Below, in pieces: positions 5,900-11,692 of a stretch of DNA of 11,692 nt. The DNA is taken from contig JAUVJT010000048.1 in assembly GCA_030592225.1 (NCBI GenBank), forward strand, positions 1 to 11,692, given 5' to 3'. The notes under the pieces are model-generated. The model was not told where the DNA came from. It was given only the letters and a program-made list of their open reading frames with translations, and did no database searches. A program made the translations under genes and the position numbers. Each line of letters starts with the position of its first letter. The stretch's first letter is position 1. Origin of the DNA: Candidatus Stahliibacteriota bacterium (GTDB lineage Bacteria; Hydrothermota; Tepidihabitantia; B3-TA06).

Positions 5900-5933
5900 C
5901 AAAAATACAGAAGACCCCTGCAGCGCGAATAGT

Positions 5934-6164
5934 CTACTCGATGATTTCCAGTTGGGCGCGCTTGCCATGCTTCATCGAAGAGGCGGTCAGGATGGTGCGG
6001 ATCGCTTTCGCCATCCGGCCTTCCTTACCGATTACTTTGCCCAGATCGCCTTCGCCAACCTTAAGCTCATATATAATGGTCTTTTCGCCGGCTATCTCTT
6101 CGATCTGAACGTTGTCAGGATTATCAACTAGAGCTTTCACAATGTACTCAAGCAGTTCCTTCAT
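5934..6164 (-). CDS. khpA: KH-domain RNA-binding protein KhpA (YlqC family)
   Basis: This 76-residue single KH domain protein begins MKELLEYIVKALVDNPDNV, with the RNA-binding GxxG loop in GKVIGKEGRMAKAIRTIL. Members of the family form dimers or pair with KhpB (Jag/EloR) and influence small RNAs, ribosome function and cell elongation in Gram-positives. Next to rpsP this is the expected identity. The frame opens at GTG 6179, but AAGGAGG lies 5-6 nt before ATG 6164, which also gives the family's usual N-terminus. It overlaps the rpsP end by 17 nt, so translation is coupled. The next gene in most bacteria, rimM, is absent. Instead, 175-180 bp of repeats separate khpA from trmD. Confidence 0.93.
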   Translation of the reverse strand: MKELLEYIVKALVDNPDNVQIEEIAGEKTIIYELKVGEGDLGKVIGKEGRMAKAIRTILTASSMKHGKRAQLEIIE

Positions 6165-6582
6165 CGCTGCCTCCTTCACTATCTGCTAGTTCAGCTTTAG
6201 CTTGTTCTGTCTCCTCAACTTCGAGGGGTTCAGTTTTTTCTTCTTTTTTATCTTCAGCTTTCATTTCCGCTTTTTCTTCAATCGCAGGTTCGGCTTCGGG
6301 TTGAGCGGGAATCTCATCCACCGCGGCGATAACCTCGGCAGGTTTCTCTCCACGGCGAAGACGTTTCAACAACGAGGCAACCCTGGGACTCATCTGCGCT
6401 CCTTGTCCGAGCCAGTAGTTAAGTCTCGATTCCTCAAGGGTAAACGCCTTGTCACCGCGCGGATTATAGCTTCCAAGCGACTCTATATAGGCGCCGTCGC
6501 GTGCCTTGCGCACATCGGTCACAACAACCCGGTAATGAGGATTCTTTTTTGCGCCGAATCTCTTCAAACGAATCTTTACCAA
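6148..6582 (-). CDS. rpsP: Ribosomal protein S16 with acidic C-terminal tail
   Basis: Small-subunit assembly protein. Residues 1-82 are the normal S16 fold: VKIRLKRFGAKKNPHYRVVV, ARDGAYIESLGSYNPR, ESRLNYWLGQGAQMSPRVASLLKR. From about 83 to 144 there is a Glu/Ala/Lys-rich tail (IPAQPEAEPAIEEKAEMKAE, DKKEEKTEPLEVEETEQAK) absent from ordinary S16 (80-90 residues). The start is TTG at 6582, with AAGGAG 5 nt upstream. No ATG or GTG nearby fits, and VKIRL directly follows. TTG is unusual for a ribosomal protein. It is the first gene of the operon, with a promoter about 45-70 nt upstream. Confidence 0.96.
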   Translation of the reverse strand: MVKIRLKRFGAKKNPHYRVVVTDVRKARDGAYIESLGSYNPRGDKAFTLEESRLNYWLGQGAQMSPRVASLLKRLRRGEKPAEVIAAVDEIPAQPEAEPAIEEKAEMKAEDKKEEKTEPLEVEETEQAKAELADSEGGSDEGTA

Positions 6583-6586
6583 CCTG

Positions 6587-6592
6587 TCTCCT
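6587..6592 (-). promoter_or_regulatory. Ribosome binding site deciding the TTG start of rpsP
   Basis: The minus strand reads AAGGAGACAGGTTGGTAAAG. The strong AAGGAG lies 5 nt before TTG, the only plausible initiator here. Confidence 0.75.
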
Positions 6593-6624
6593 TGTTCGTG
6601 TCGGTTCGTGTTCCTTTAACCTTA

Positions 6625-6652
6625 ATTCTAACAATAAACAACATCATGTCAA
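6625..6652 (-). promoter_or_regulatory. Promoter of the rpsP-khpA-trmD-rplS-rnhB operon
   Basis: The minus strand has TTGACA (6652-6647), a 16-nt spacer and TAGAAT (6630-6625). The expected start near 6618 gives a leader of about 35 nt. It is back-to-back with the promoter of the divergent glycosyltransferase gene. Confidence 0.8.
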
Positions 6653-6740
6653 GCTTGCGGGTCCGGGGGATATTCCTGCCCGAATTGATTTTATCGCAAG
6701 ACACGCAATCTTCTCAACCCTCTATTTAAGAACGTATCAA

Positions 6741-6769
6741 TTGACAAAGCCTTATTATTCGGATACAAT
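6741..6769 (+). promoter_or_regulatory. Promoter giving a probable leaderless mRNA
   Basis: TTGACA (6741-6746), a 17-nt spacer and TACAAT (6764-6769) make a near-consensus sigma-70-type promoter. The ATG of the next gene is at 6775, only 5 nt after the -10 box, where the first nucleotide of the transcript should fall. No Shine-Dalgarno lies between. Confidence 0.8.
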
Positions 6770-6774
6770 ACCGT

Positions 6775-7521
6775 ATGAAGGGTGTGGTAATCATCCCAAC
6801 ATATAACGAACGTGAGAATATAATACCTCGTTCGGGTGGAAGGCGGAATGCCTCGCAATACGGCATAATTGACGCGGTGCATAAGAACCTGCCCCAGGCG
6901 GACGTGCTTATCGTAGACGATGCATCTCCCGATGGAACCGCAGACGTAGTCAAGCAAAAGATGAAACGCGACCCCAAGCTACATCTCATAGAACGGGAAG
7001 GCAAACTGGGGCTGGGAACCGCTTATATCAGAGGGTTCGGTTGGGCGCTCGAGCACGGCTACGACTATGCATTCGAGATGGACGCCGATTTCTCGCACGA
7101 TCCAGCCGATCTCCCACGGTTTATTGCCGAGATTCAGAAAGGTGCCGATCTGGTGATAGGTTCGCGCTACATGCCGGGCGGAGGGGTGGTGGACTGGCCT
7201 GCAAAAAGGATGATTCTTTCGCACTACGCCAATATCTACGCACGTTTCGGCACCGCCGCCCCCATCAAAGACATGACCGCTGGTTTCAAATGCTACCGCA
7301 CCGAGGTATTCAAGCACATTCGGATGCAGGAGATAGAAACCGACGGATACGGGTTCCAGATAGAGATTGATTACCGGGTGTGGAGAGCGGGATTCAGGGT
7401 CAGGGAGATACCGATAATCTTCAGGGACAGACGCATGGGGGTATCAAAACTCAATAAACGCATCGTGTGGCAGGCGCTTTTCCTTGTCCCTCGCCTGGGA
7501 TTATGGAACCTGTGGAGATAG
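6775..7521 (+). CDS. Polyprenol-phosphate mannosyltransferase-like glycosyltransferase (GT2, DPM1 type)
   Basis: GT-A fold enzyme of 248 residues. The family moves a sugar from a nucleotide donor to a polyprenyl phosphate on the cytoplasmic membrane face, giving lipid-linked sugar for later glycan steps. Evidence is the N-terminal VVIIPTYNERENI, the nucleotide-binding VLIVDDASPDGTADVV, metal-binding DAD (103-105) in EMDADFSHDP, and VIGSRYMPGGG. GYGFQIEIDYRVWRAGFRVREIPI and the end FRDRRMGVSKLNKRIVWQAL are also typical. It lacks the membrane helices found in longer relatives. Residues 18-30 (PRSGGRRNASQYG) are an in-frame insert between the first strand and helix that family members lack. The start at ATG 6775 needs leaderless initiation. 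The next gene follows after 9 nt. Confidence 0.92.
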   Translation: MKGVVIIPTYNERENIIPRSGGRRNASQYGIIDAVHKNLPQADVLIVDDASPDGTADVVKQKMKRDPKLHLIEREGKLGLGTAYIRGFGWALEHGYDYAFEMDADFSHDPADLPRFIAEIQKGADLVIGSRYMPGGGVVDWPAKRMILSHYANIYARFGTAAPIKDMTAGFKCYRTEVFKHIRMQEIETDGYGFQIEIDYRVWRAGFRVREIPIIFRDRRMGVSKLNKRIVWQALFLVPRLGLWNLWR

Positions 7522-7530
7522 CGTTAACAC

Positions 7531-8418
7531 GTGACATCAACCCCGCGTAAAAAAAGGACTTCAAGGAGACGACCGGTTGTTTCGGTGGTGATTCCAACAT
7601 ATAATCCTGCTGGATTACTTGAGCGCTGTCTTTCGTCCATACCACGTGAGGAAACGGAAATAATTGTGGTGGATAACGGGTCGAATGATTCGAGTGTGAG
7701 GGAGGCGGCAGAGCGATTCCCGCAGGTACGCTTCATCTTCCTGGCTCGCAACACCGGGTTCGCCCACGCCTGTAACCGAGGCGCCGAGCTTGCCAGGGGG
7801 AAGGTTATCCTTTTTCTCAACCAGGATGCAGAGATTATCGAGGAAGGTTTTCACAAGGTGCTGAATTTCTTGTTGGGCGATGGACGGCGCGGCATCGCCG
7901 CCGGAAGAATAATCTACCCCGACGGTCGGGTTCAGGAAACCATTCGCCGCTTTCTTTCCTATACCAACGCCCTGTTTGGACGCCGCACGTTTCTGACCAG
8001 GATTTTTCCCAACAATCGCCTGACTCGTCACTATCTCTACCAGGATATAGACCTCAATAAGACCCAACAGGTAGACGTTTGTACCGGCATGTTCCTCATG
8101 GTGCGCACAGAAACTTTCCGCAGGCTCTCAGGATTCGACGAAGGGTTCTTTTTCTACGTTGAGGACTTTGATTTCTGCAAACGCGCCAAAACCGCGGGGT
8201 GGGAGGTATGGTACGTGGCCCACACGTCAGCCTCCCATCACATGGGTGAAAACATACCTCACCTGAAACGTCTTTACGTCAAGATGCACCATTATAAGGG
8301 AATTTACCGCTACCTGGTCAAACATAAGCGCCCCGGTCCAATCCTCAAAGCGCTTCTCTGGCTCGGCATGGGACTTGCCATCGTAGGTCATCTGAGTCTG
8401 TACAAACTGCTTAGATAA
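7531..8418 (+). CDS. Rhamnosyltransferase-like family 2 glycosyltransferase (WbbL-like)
   Basis: A 295-residue GT-A fold transferase probably adding a sugar (often rhamnose in this group) to a surface glycan or lipid-linked acceptor. Motifs are VSVVIPTYNPAGLLERCLSS, IIVVDNGSNDSS, ARNTGFAHACNRG and the DxD-equivalent NQDAE (97-101). The signature TGMFLMVRTETFRRLSGFDE is followed by FFFYVEDFDFCKR and WEVWYV. A hydrophobic helix near 272-290 (WLGMGLAIVGHLSLYKLL) may tether it to the membrane. The start is GTG at 7531, 9 nt after the preceding stop. The only GGAG is about 13 nt upstream, so initiation may depend on coupling. The N-terminus is very basic (KKRTSRRR). Donor and acceptor cannot be read from the sequence. 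Confidence 0.9.
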   Translation: MTSTPRKKRTSRRRPVVSVVIPTYNPAGLLERCLSSIPREETEIIVVDNGSNDSSVREAAERFPQVRFIFLARNTGFAHACNRGAELARGKVILFLNQDAEIIEEGFHKVLNFLLGDGRRGIAAGRIIYPDGRVQETIRRFLSYTNALFGRRTFLTRIFPNNRLTRHYLYQDIDLNKTQQVDVCTGMFLMVRTETFRRLSGFDEGFFFYVEDFDFCKRAKTAGWEVWYVAHTSASHHMGENIPHLKRLYVKMHHYKGIYRYLVKHKRPGPILKALLWLGMGLAIVGHLSLYKLLR

Positions 8419-8501
8419 CCCTAATCCCCCGTCGTTTTAACAAACACAAACATCCGGATGAACGGTTCCCCCAGGAATAGTTGCTCGAAGATACGCCTTG
8501 C
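8419..8501. other. Convergent intergenic gap
   Basis: This gap lies between the ends of two convergent transcripts. It contains the 10-bp palindrome CATCCGGATG, followed on the minus strand by a T-rich run. Its lack of a loop makes it a poor terminator candidate. No clear terminator is seen for either side. Confidence 0.4.
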
Positions 8502-8969
8502 TTAATACCCGGTGGCCACAACCGGCGCCGACGTGGTGAGCCGCAGGGTATAGCTGGAGTCTGATTCCTCGTAAGAAAAGGAAGAAATCCTGACCCATAT
8601 ATCCCCGGCAGCAATTTGAAGCGAGTCCGAAAGCGTCGTTCCCAACTCCGTGGAATACTTGCGATAATCAATAAGCTCCTTATTTTCAGCAGCATAGAAG
8701 CGAATCTCCGGACGCAGCTCGGCCGGGACATCAAGGGTATACAAAAGCGTTACCGAATCTTCACCGCCGATGGACAGTCGGTAATAATCAACATCATCGT
8801 CAGGTTTTATGGTGGCCTCGATGTCAACGCCCGGTGATACGGTCGCTGCATCCTCGAAATCATCGTTCGGCTCATAATCGTCGGTGTAGATGGGCAAATC
8901 ACAGAACGTTGCAATGATTAAGCCCGCAATCAAGATGGGAGGCAAAAGCTTCCATATCCTGAGTTTCAT
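8502..8969 (-). CDS. Exported protein with a PPC-like beta domain
   Basis: This 155-residue protein has a signal peptide or N-terminal anchor: KLRIWK, then the hydrophobic LLPPILIAGLIIATF up to about residue 23. It is followed by Cys-Asp, but the ATFC context is a poor lipobox. The mature part opens with YEPNDDFEDAATVSPGVDIE, then IKPDDDVDYYRLSI, the hallmark of bacterial pre-peptidase C-terminal (PPC) domains. The rest is beta-rich and rich in Ser and Asp. No protease or other catalytic domain is attached, which is unusual because PPC domains normally trail an enzyme. The start is ATG at 8969 with AAAAGGAGG 5 nt upstream. It begins 12 nt after the ndk stop, making it the last gene of the kor operon. 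It ends convergently with the glycosyltransferase pair, about 80 nt away. Confidence 0.85.
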   Translation of the reverse strand: MKLRIWKLLPPILIAGLIIATFCDLPIYTDDYEPNDDFEDAATVSPGVDIEATIKPDDDVDYYRLSIGGEDSVTLLYTLDVPAELRPEIRFYAAENKELIDYRKYSTELGTTLSDSLQIAAGDIWVRISSFSYEESDSSYTLRLTTSAPVVATGY

Positions 8970-8981
8970 TAAAACCTCCTT

Positions 8982-9398
8982 TTAAGAAAGAAATTCGTGA
9001 GTGGAGAAGAAGAAGTGCACCTCGAGCAGAGGATTCTCGTCCGGGTTTGAGGCGTGCACCCCGTTGCGCTGCACATCGGTTCCGTATATCGCACGCAGGG
9101 TTCCCGACTTGGCCTTGCGCGGATCGGTAGCGCCCGCCATCTCCCTCAAATGATATACCGCGTTCTCCCGTCCCAAACAGCAGGCAACGATGGGGCCGGA
9201 GGTAATGAATTCGACGAGCTCGGACAAGAAACTCTTGTTCTGATGCATGTGGTAGAAAAGCCTGGCCTCCTGCGGAGAAAGCAAAAGATGCTTGAGACCG
9301 AGAATTACAAAACCTTCTTTCTCCACACATGCCAGTATCTCGCCGGTTTTGCTCCGCGTCACTACGTTGGGCTTGATTAGCAGGAGCGTTTTTTCCAA
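8982..9398 (-). CDS. ndk: Nucleoside diphosphate kinase
   Basis: Transfers the gamma-phosphate of ATP to other nucleoside diphosphates through a phosphohistidine. At 138 residues it has the normal length. It begins EKTLLLIKPNVVTRSKTGEI. Active-site H115 lies in RNGVHASN, R94-K95 fit the nucleotide-binding LREMAGATDPRKAKSGTLRA region, and FFFSTHEFL is at the end. The usual NaIHGSDS reads NGVHASNP, and the IKPDAV motif reads IKPNVV, so two common acidic residues are Asn here. The start is TTG at 9398, matching the family's N-terminus. It overlaps the korC end by 22 nt and has only a weak ribosome binding site, so it is presumably coupled to korC. Being in a kor operon links it to ATP/GTP supply from succinyl-CoA or energy metabolism, by inference only. 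Confidence 0.95.
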   Translation of the reverse strand: MEKTLLLIKPNVVTRSKTGEILACVEKEGFVILGLKHLLLSPQEARLFYHMHQNKSFLSELVEFITSGPIVACCLGRENAVYHLREMAGATDPRKAKSGTLRAIYGTDVQRNGVHASNPDENPLLEVHFFFSTHEFLS

Positions 9399-9922
9399 AT
9401 CCGGGTTCCCAGCTTAAATCCTGCATCCAGCGCCGCAAGGTTCATCTCGTGGAAAACCTTGCGCATGCGGTGTTGTACTGCCTGCTTCAGGGATTGGAGT
9501 TCGACGATCCGGGTGGTCGCAGAAAGCGCTCCCAGCATAACGATGTTGGCAACCACCTCTCTGCCTATCTCGGTACGCGCAGTATCGGAAAAAGGAATCA
9601 GGATAACGTCTTTGCGATCGGTATGCACGTTGGACTCATCGGCGAAAATCAAACCCTCTTTCTTCATCTGGGGGGCAAAACGGTCAAAGGCAGGCTGGGA
9701 AAGAGCAACCAGTATATCCGGATCGTACGCTCTGGGATACCGGATTTTTTGATCGGAAATCACCACCTCCGCCCGCGACGCGCCGCCACGAGCCTCAGGC
9801 CCGTAGCTCTGGGTCTGCACCACTTCCTTTTCTTCATAAACTCCGCACGCCTCGGCCAGAACGATGCCTGCAAGAATCAGCCCCTGGCCTCCCCTGCCTG
9901 AAAGTCTAATCTCAGTCCGCAT
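9377..9922 (-). CDS. korC: 2-oxoacid:ferredoxin oxidoreductase, gamma subunit
   Basis: The 181-residue gamma subunit of the oxygen-sensitive enzyme that converts 2-oxoacids (probably 2-oxoglutarate) plus CoA to acyl-CoA and CO2 while reducing ferredoxin. Hallmarks are IRLSGRGGQGLILAGIVLAEA at the N-terminus and VVQTQSYGPEARGGASRAEVVIS; the second form favours the 2-oxoglutarate-type group over pyruvate. The start is ATG at 9922, overlapping the korB end by 11 nt. The end overlaps ndk by 22 nt. The symbol is assigned by family resemblance, so the substrate could be another 2-oxoacid. Confidence 0.92.
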   Translation of the reverse strand: MRTEIRLSGRGGQGLILAGIVLAEACGVYEEKEVVQTQSYGPEARGGASRAEVVISDQKIRYPRAYDPDILVALSQPAFDRFAPQMKKEGLIFADESNVHTDRKDVILIPFSDTARTEIGREVVANIVMLGALSATTRIVELQSLKQAVQHRMRKVFHEMNLAALDAGFKLGTRIWKKRSC

Positions 9923-10757
9923 TGTTACGCACCTTTTTCACCAGTCGAGCGTAGCGCTCGTTATACTCTTCTACCTTGCGATCGGCAAATACACCGGTCA
10001 CTATCTTGTCTTTGAGTTCCTCCGGGGCCAGTTTCTTTGCCTTATCGAGAGAAATGGAACGATCCTTTAACCACGTGAGAAGATCGGTGGGAGAGGACAT
10101 GTGATTAAGGCGCCCGAAGAGGGTGGGGCATTGAGCGGCCACTTCAATCATGCGGAACCCTTCGTGCTGAAGCGCCATCTTGATGAACCGACGCATCTGT
10201 ACAAAGTTGTAGACGGTGGTGTGCGCCACGAATGCCGCCCCGGCTGCCGCTGCCAGTGCGCAGGAATCAACAGGCTCGTCAACCACACCGTAGGGAGCGG
10301 TGGTAGCGAACATCTCCTCCGGGGTGGTGGGTGACTGCTGACCGCCGGTCATCCCGTAGTTGTAGTTGTTGAGAACGATGCAGGTGATGCCTATGTTGCG
10401 TCGGGCGGCATGGATGAAGTGGTTGCCGCCAATGGCAAGCATATCGCCATCACCTCCCACCACAATAACGTGCATATCCGGTCGCGCCATCTTTACCCCG
10501 GTGGCTGCGGGAATAGCGCGTCCGTGCAGCACGTGGAAAGTATCGGTATCCAGATAGCCCGGCATGCGTGAAGTGCAGCCAATACCTGAAGCGAGAACGA
10601 TTTTCTCTTTGGGTATGTGGAGATCGTCTATGGCGTGAATAAGGGCGTTAAACATGGTGCCTATGCCGCATCCCGCGCACCACACATGGGGGAACCGGCC
10701 ATCCATCCTCAGGTACTGATGCACCATCGGCCCGGACTGGGCTAACTTGGACTTCAC
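9912..10757 (-). CDS. korB: 2-oxoacid:ferredoxin oxidoreductase, beta subunit
   Basis: The 281-residue thiamine diphosphate and iron-sulfur subunit. Four cysteines fit the 4Fe-4S cluster: C27 and C30 in HVWCAGCGIGT, C61 in ASGIGCTSR, and C210 in IEVAAQCPTLF. The TPP/Mg site is VVGGDGDMLAIGGNH, and NNYNYGMTGGQQSPTTP is the usual downstream loop. HGRAIPAATGVKMA is also characteristic. The frame is open to 10862, but the true start is GTG 10757: GGAGG lies 7 nt upstream, it overlaps the korA stop as GTGA, and it gives the family's normal N-terminal length. Electrons from the beta-subunit cluster pass to a ferredoxin, encoded here or elsewhere. No korD is visible in the window. Confidence 0.94.
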   Translation of the reverse strand: MKSKLAQSGPMVHQYLRMDGRFPHVWCAGCGIGTMFNALIHAIDDLHIPKEKIVLASGIGCTSRMPGYLDTDTFHVLHGRAIPAATGVKMARPDMHVIVVGGDGDMLAIGGNHFIHAARRNIGITCIVLNNYNYGMTGGQQSPTTPEEMFATTAPYGVVDEPVDSCALAAAAGAAFVAHTTVYNFVQMRRFIKMALQHEGFRMIEVAAQCPTLFGRLNHMSSPTDLLTWLKDRSISLDKAKKLAPEELKDKIVTGVFADRKVEEYNERYARLVKKVRNNAD

Positions 10758-11692
10758 TGCAGCGCCTCCAGAACATCTTGGGGGGTAACCATGGAGCCGT
10801 CGTTGCGGGTGATTGAGATAAGCTCGGTATCTGTCCCGATGCAGCGCTGGACCTCCCTGCACAACTGCCCCTCGTTCATCTCGGGTACAACGACCCGCTT
10901 TTTGCCTTTGGCAAGCCTGCGCACGGTGGCGTCAGGAAACGGCCACACCGTCAACAACCGTATGTAGGAAATGGGTTTATCGATCAGCAGATGTGCCTCG
11001 TACGCGCTGCGTGCCGAGGACCCGAAGGCAACGATAAGGGTATCTGACTCGGGGACATCATCAATGTAGTTGTCTTCAAGATAAGCCAGATTATCATCAA
11101 TCTTGGCGCACAGCCTTTTGTTGTTCCAGATGATGGAATCACGATCATTGACCGGGAAGCCGTCCGCCCGGTGAATAAGTCCGGTAAAGTGAATGGCATA
11201 ACCCTGGCCAAAGCTGGCGAACGGGGCGTTGTAGCTGTTGTCCTCTGCATAATGGACGTACTCATCCGGGTTGATGCGTGGTTTCTGCCGATGATATACC
11301 TCAACTTTTTGAGGGAAGGATACGATCTCACGCATATGACCGATAAATTCATCCAGAAGAACGATTACCGGAATGCGCAGTCGTTCTGCAATCTCCACCG
11401 CGCGCACGGTAAGGGTAAAGGCCTCGCCCACCCCTCGGGGAGCCAGCACCACCACCGGGTGATCGCCGTGCGTACCCCATCGCGCCTGCTGCAGGTCGGC
11501 CTGCGCTCCCTTGGTGGGCAGGCCGGTTGCCGGTCCGCCCCGCATCACGTTCACGATAACTATCGGCACCTCAATCATCGCGGCATAGCCTATGCCTTCC
11601 TGCATCAGGGAAAATCCAGGACCCGAGGTGGCGGTCATTGCCGACGCCCCTGCCGCCGAAGCGCCGATTATGGACATGACCGATGCAATCTC
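10754..11692 (-). CDS. korA: 2-oxoacid:ferredoxin oxidoreductase, alpha subunit (5' end outside window)
   Basis: 312 codons of the alpha subunit are present, and the frame stays open to the right edge. The Met near 11677 is internal, because the preceding EIASV continues the family's conserved E-(I/L)-A-S stretch. An estimated 50-60 N-terminal residues are missing. Motifs are ATSGPGFSLMQEGIGYAAM, PIVIVNVMRGGPATGLPTK, QADLQQARWGTHGDHP and VVVLAPRGVGEAF, then LLDEFIGHMRE. A transketolase C-terminal-like part follows, TLIVAFGSSARSAYEA through LLTVWPFPDATV to VVPEMNEGQLCREV. It is the pyrimidine-binding TPP partner of KorB. The stop overlaps the korB GTG. Its promoter and any korD ferredoxin gene would lie beyond the edge. 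Confidence 0.94.
   Translation of the reverse strand, partial: EIASVMSIIGASAAGASAMTATSGPGFSLMQEGIGYAAMIEVPIVIVNVMRGGPATGLPTKGAQADLQQARWGTHGDHPVVVLAPRGVGEAFTLTVRAVEIAERLRIPVIVLLDEFIGHMREIVSFPQKVEVYHRQKPRINPDEYVHYAEDNSYNAPFASFGQGYAIHFTGLIHRADGFPVNDRDSIIWNNKRLCAKIDDNLAYLEDNYIDDVPESDTLIVAFGSSARSAYEAHLLIDKPISYIRLLTVWPFPDATVRRLAKGKKRVVVPEMNEGQLCREVQRCIGTDTELISITRNDGSMVTPQDVLEALQ

Noticed and set aside
8440..8470. Terminator at CATCCGGATG
   Set aside because: The palindrome has no loop and could form only a very short stem.
8899..9438. Minus-strand 179-codon frame
   Set aside because: It runs in another frame across ndk, which has all expected catalytic motifs.

Overview
This window looks like a stretch of chromosome from an anaerobic, probably uncultured bacterium. 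The evidence is a ferredoxin-dependent 2-oxoacid oxidoreductase (korABC type), bacterial Shine-Dalgarno sequences and sigma-70-type promoters, the bacterial rpsP-khpA-trmD-rplS-rnhB ribosome/tRNA-maturation cluster, and two class II tRNA-Ser genes with no encoded CCA. The phylum cannot be fixed from sequence alone. Acidic tails on S16 and L19 and kor-ndk linkage would suit a lineage around the FCB group or WOR-3-like candidate phyla, but this is only a guess. Most of the window is moderately GC-rich; the first ~735 bases are clearly more AT-rich.

Layout, mostly read on the minus strand. Positions 1-736 hold the 5' part of an unrecognised AT-rich gene whose start codon overlaps the gltX stop (TGATG). 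gltX (736-2175) lies downstream of tRNA-Ser(GCU), which has its own promoter. Next come a small four-helix membrane protein (2514-2903) with its own promoter, two hairpin terminators, and tRNA-Ser(UGA) (3202-3288). Upstream of that tRNA is about 330 bp of degenerate ~55-bp tandem repeats. Each unit has the layout of a promoter followed by a copy of the tRNA's own 5' sequence.

Positions 3783-6582 are the ribosomal operon: rpsP, khpA, trmD, rplS, rnhB. rimM, which usually sits between khpA and trmD, is absent. In its place is a ~175-bp intercistronic region with two repeat families, one of which runs into the trmD start codon. Genes overlap tightly (khpA inside the rpsP end, rplS inside the trmD end, rnhB 44 nt inside rplS), and three of the five starts are non-ATG.

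A divergent plus-strand pair (6775-8418) encodes two GT-A fold glycosyltransferases: a polyprenol-phosphate mannosyltransferase-like enzyme and a rhamnosyltransferase-like enzyme. The first has a near-consensus promoter that would start the mRNA at the ATG itself, so it is probably leaderless. Convergent to it, positions 8502-11692 are a minus-strand operon korA (5' truncated by the window edge)-korB-korC-ndk-secreted PPC-like protein, joined by overlaps or very short gaps.

The points most worth following up are the promoter-like array with the palindrome at the tRNA-Ser(UGA) 5' end, the repeat region replacing rimM, the paired acidic tails on S16 and L19, and the leaderless glycosyltransferase with its 12-13-residue insert.
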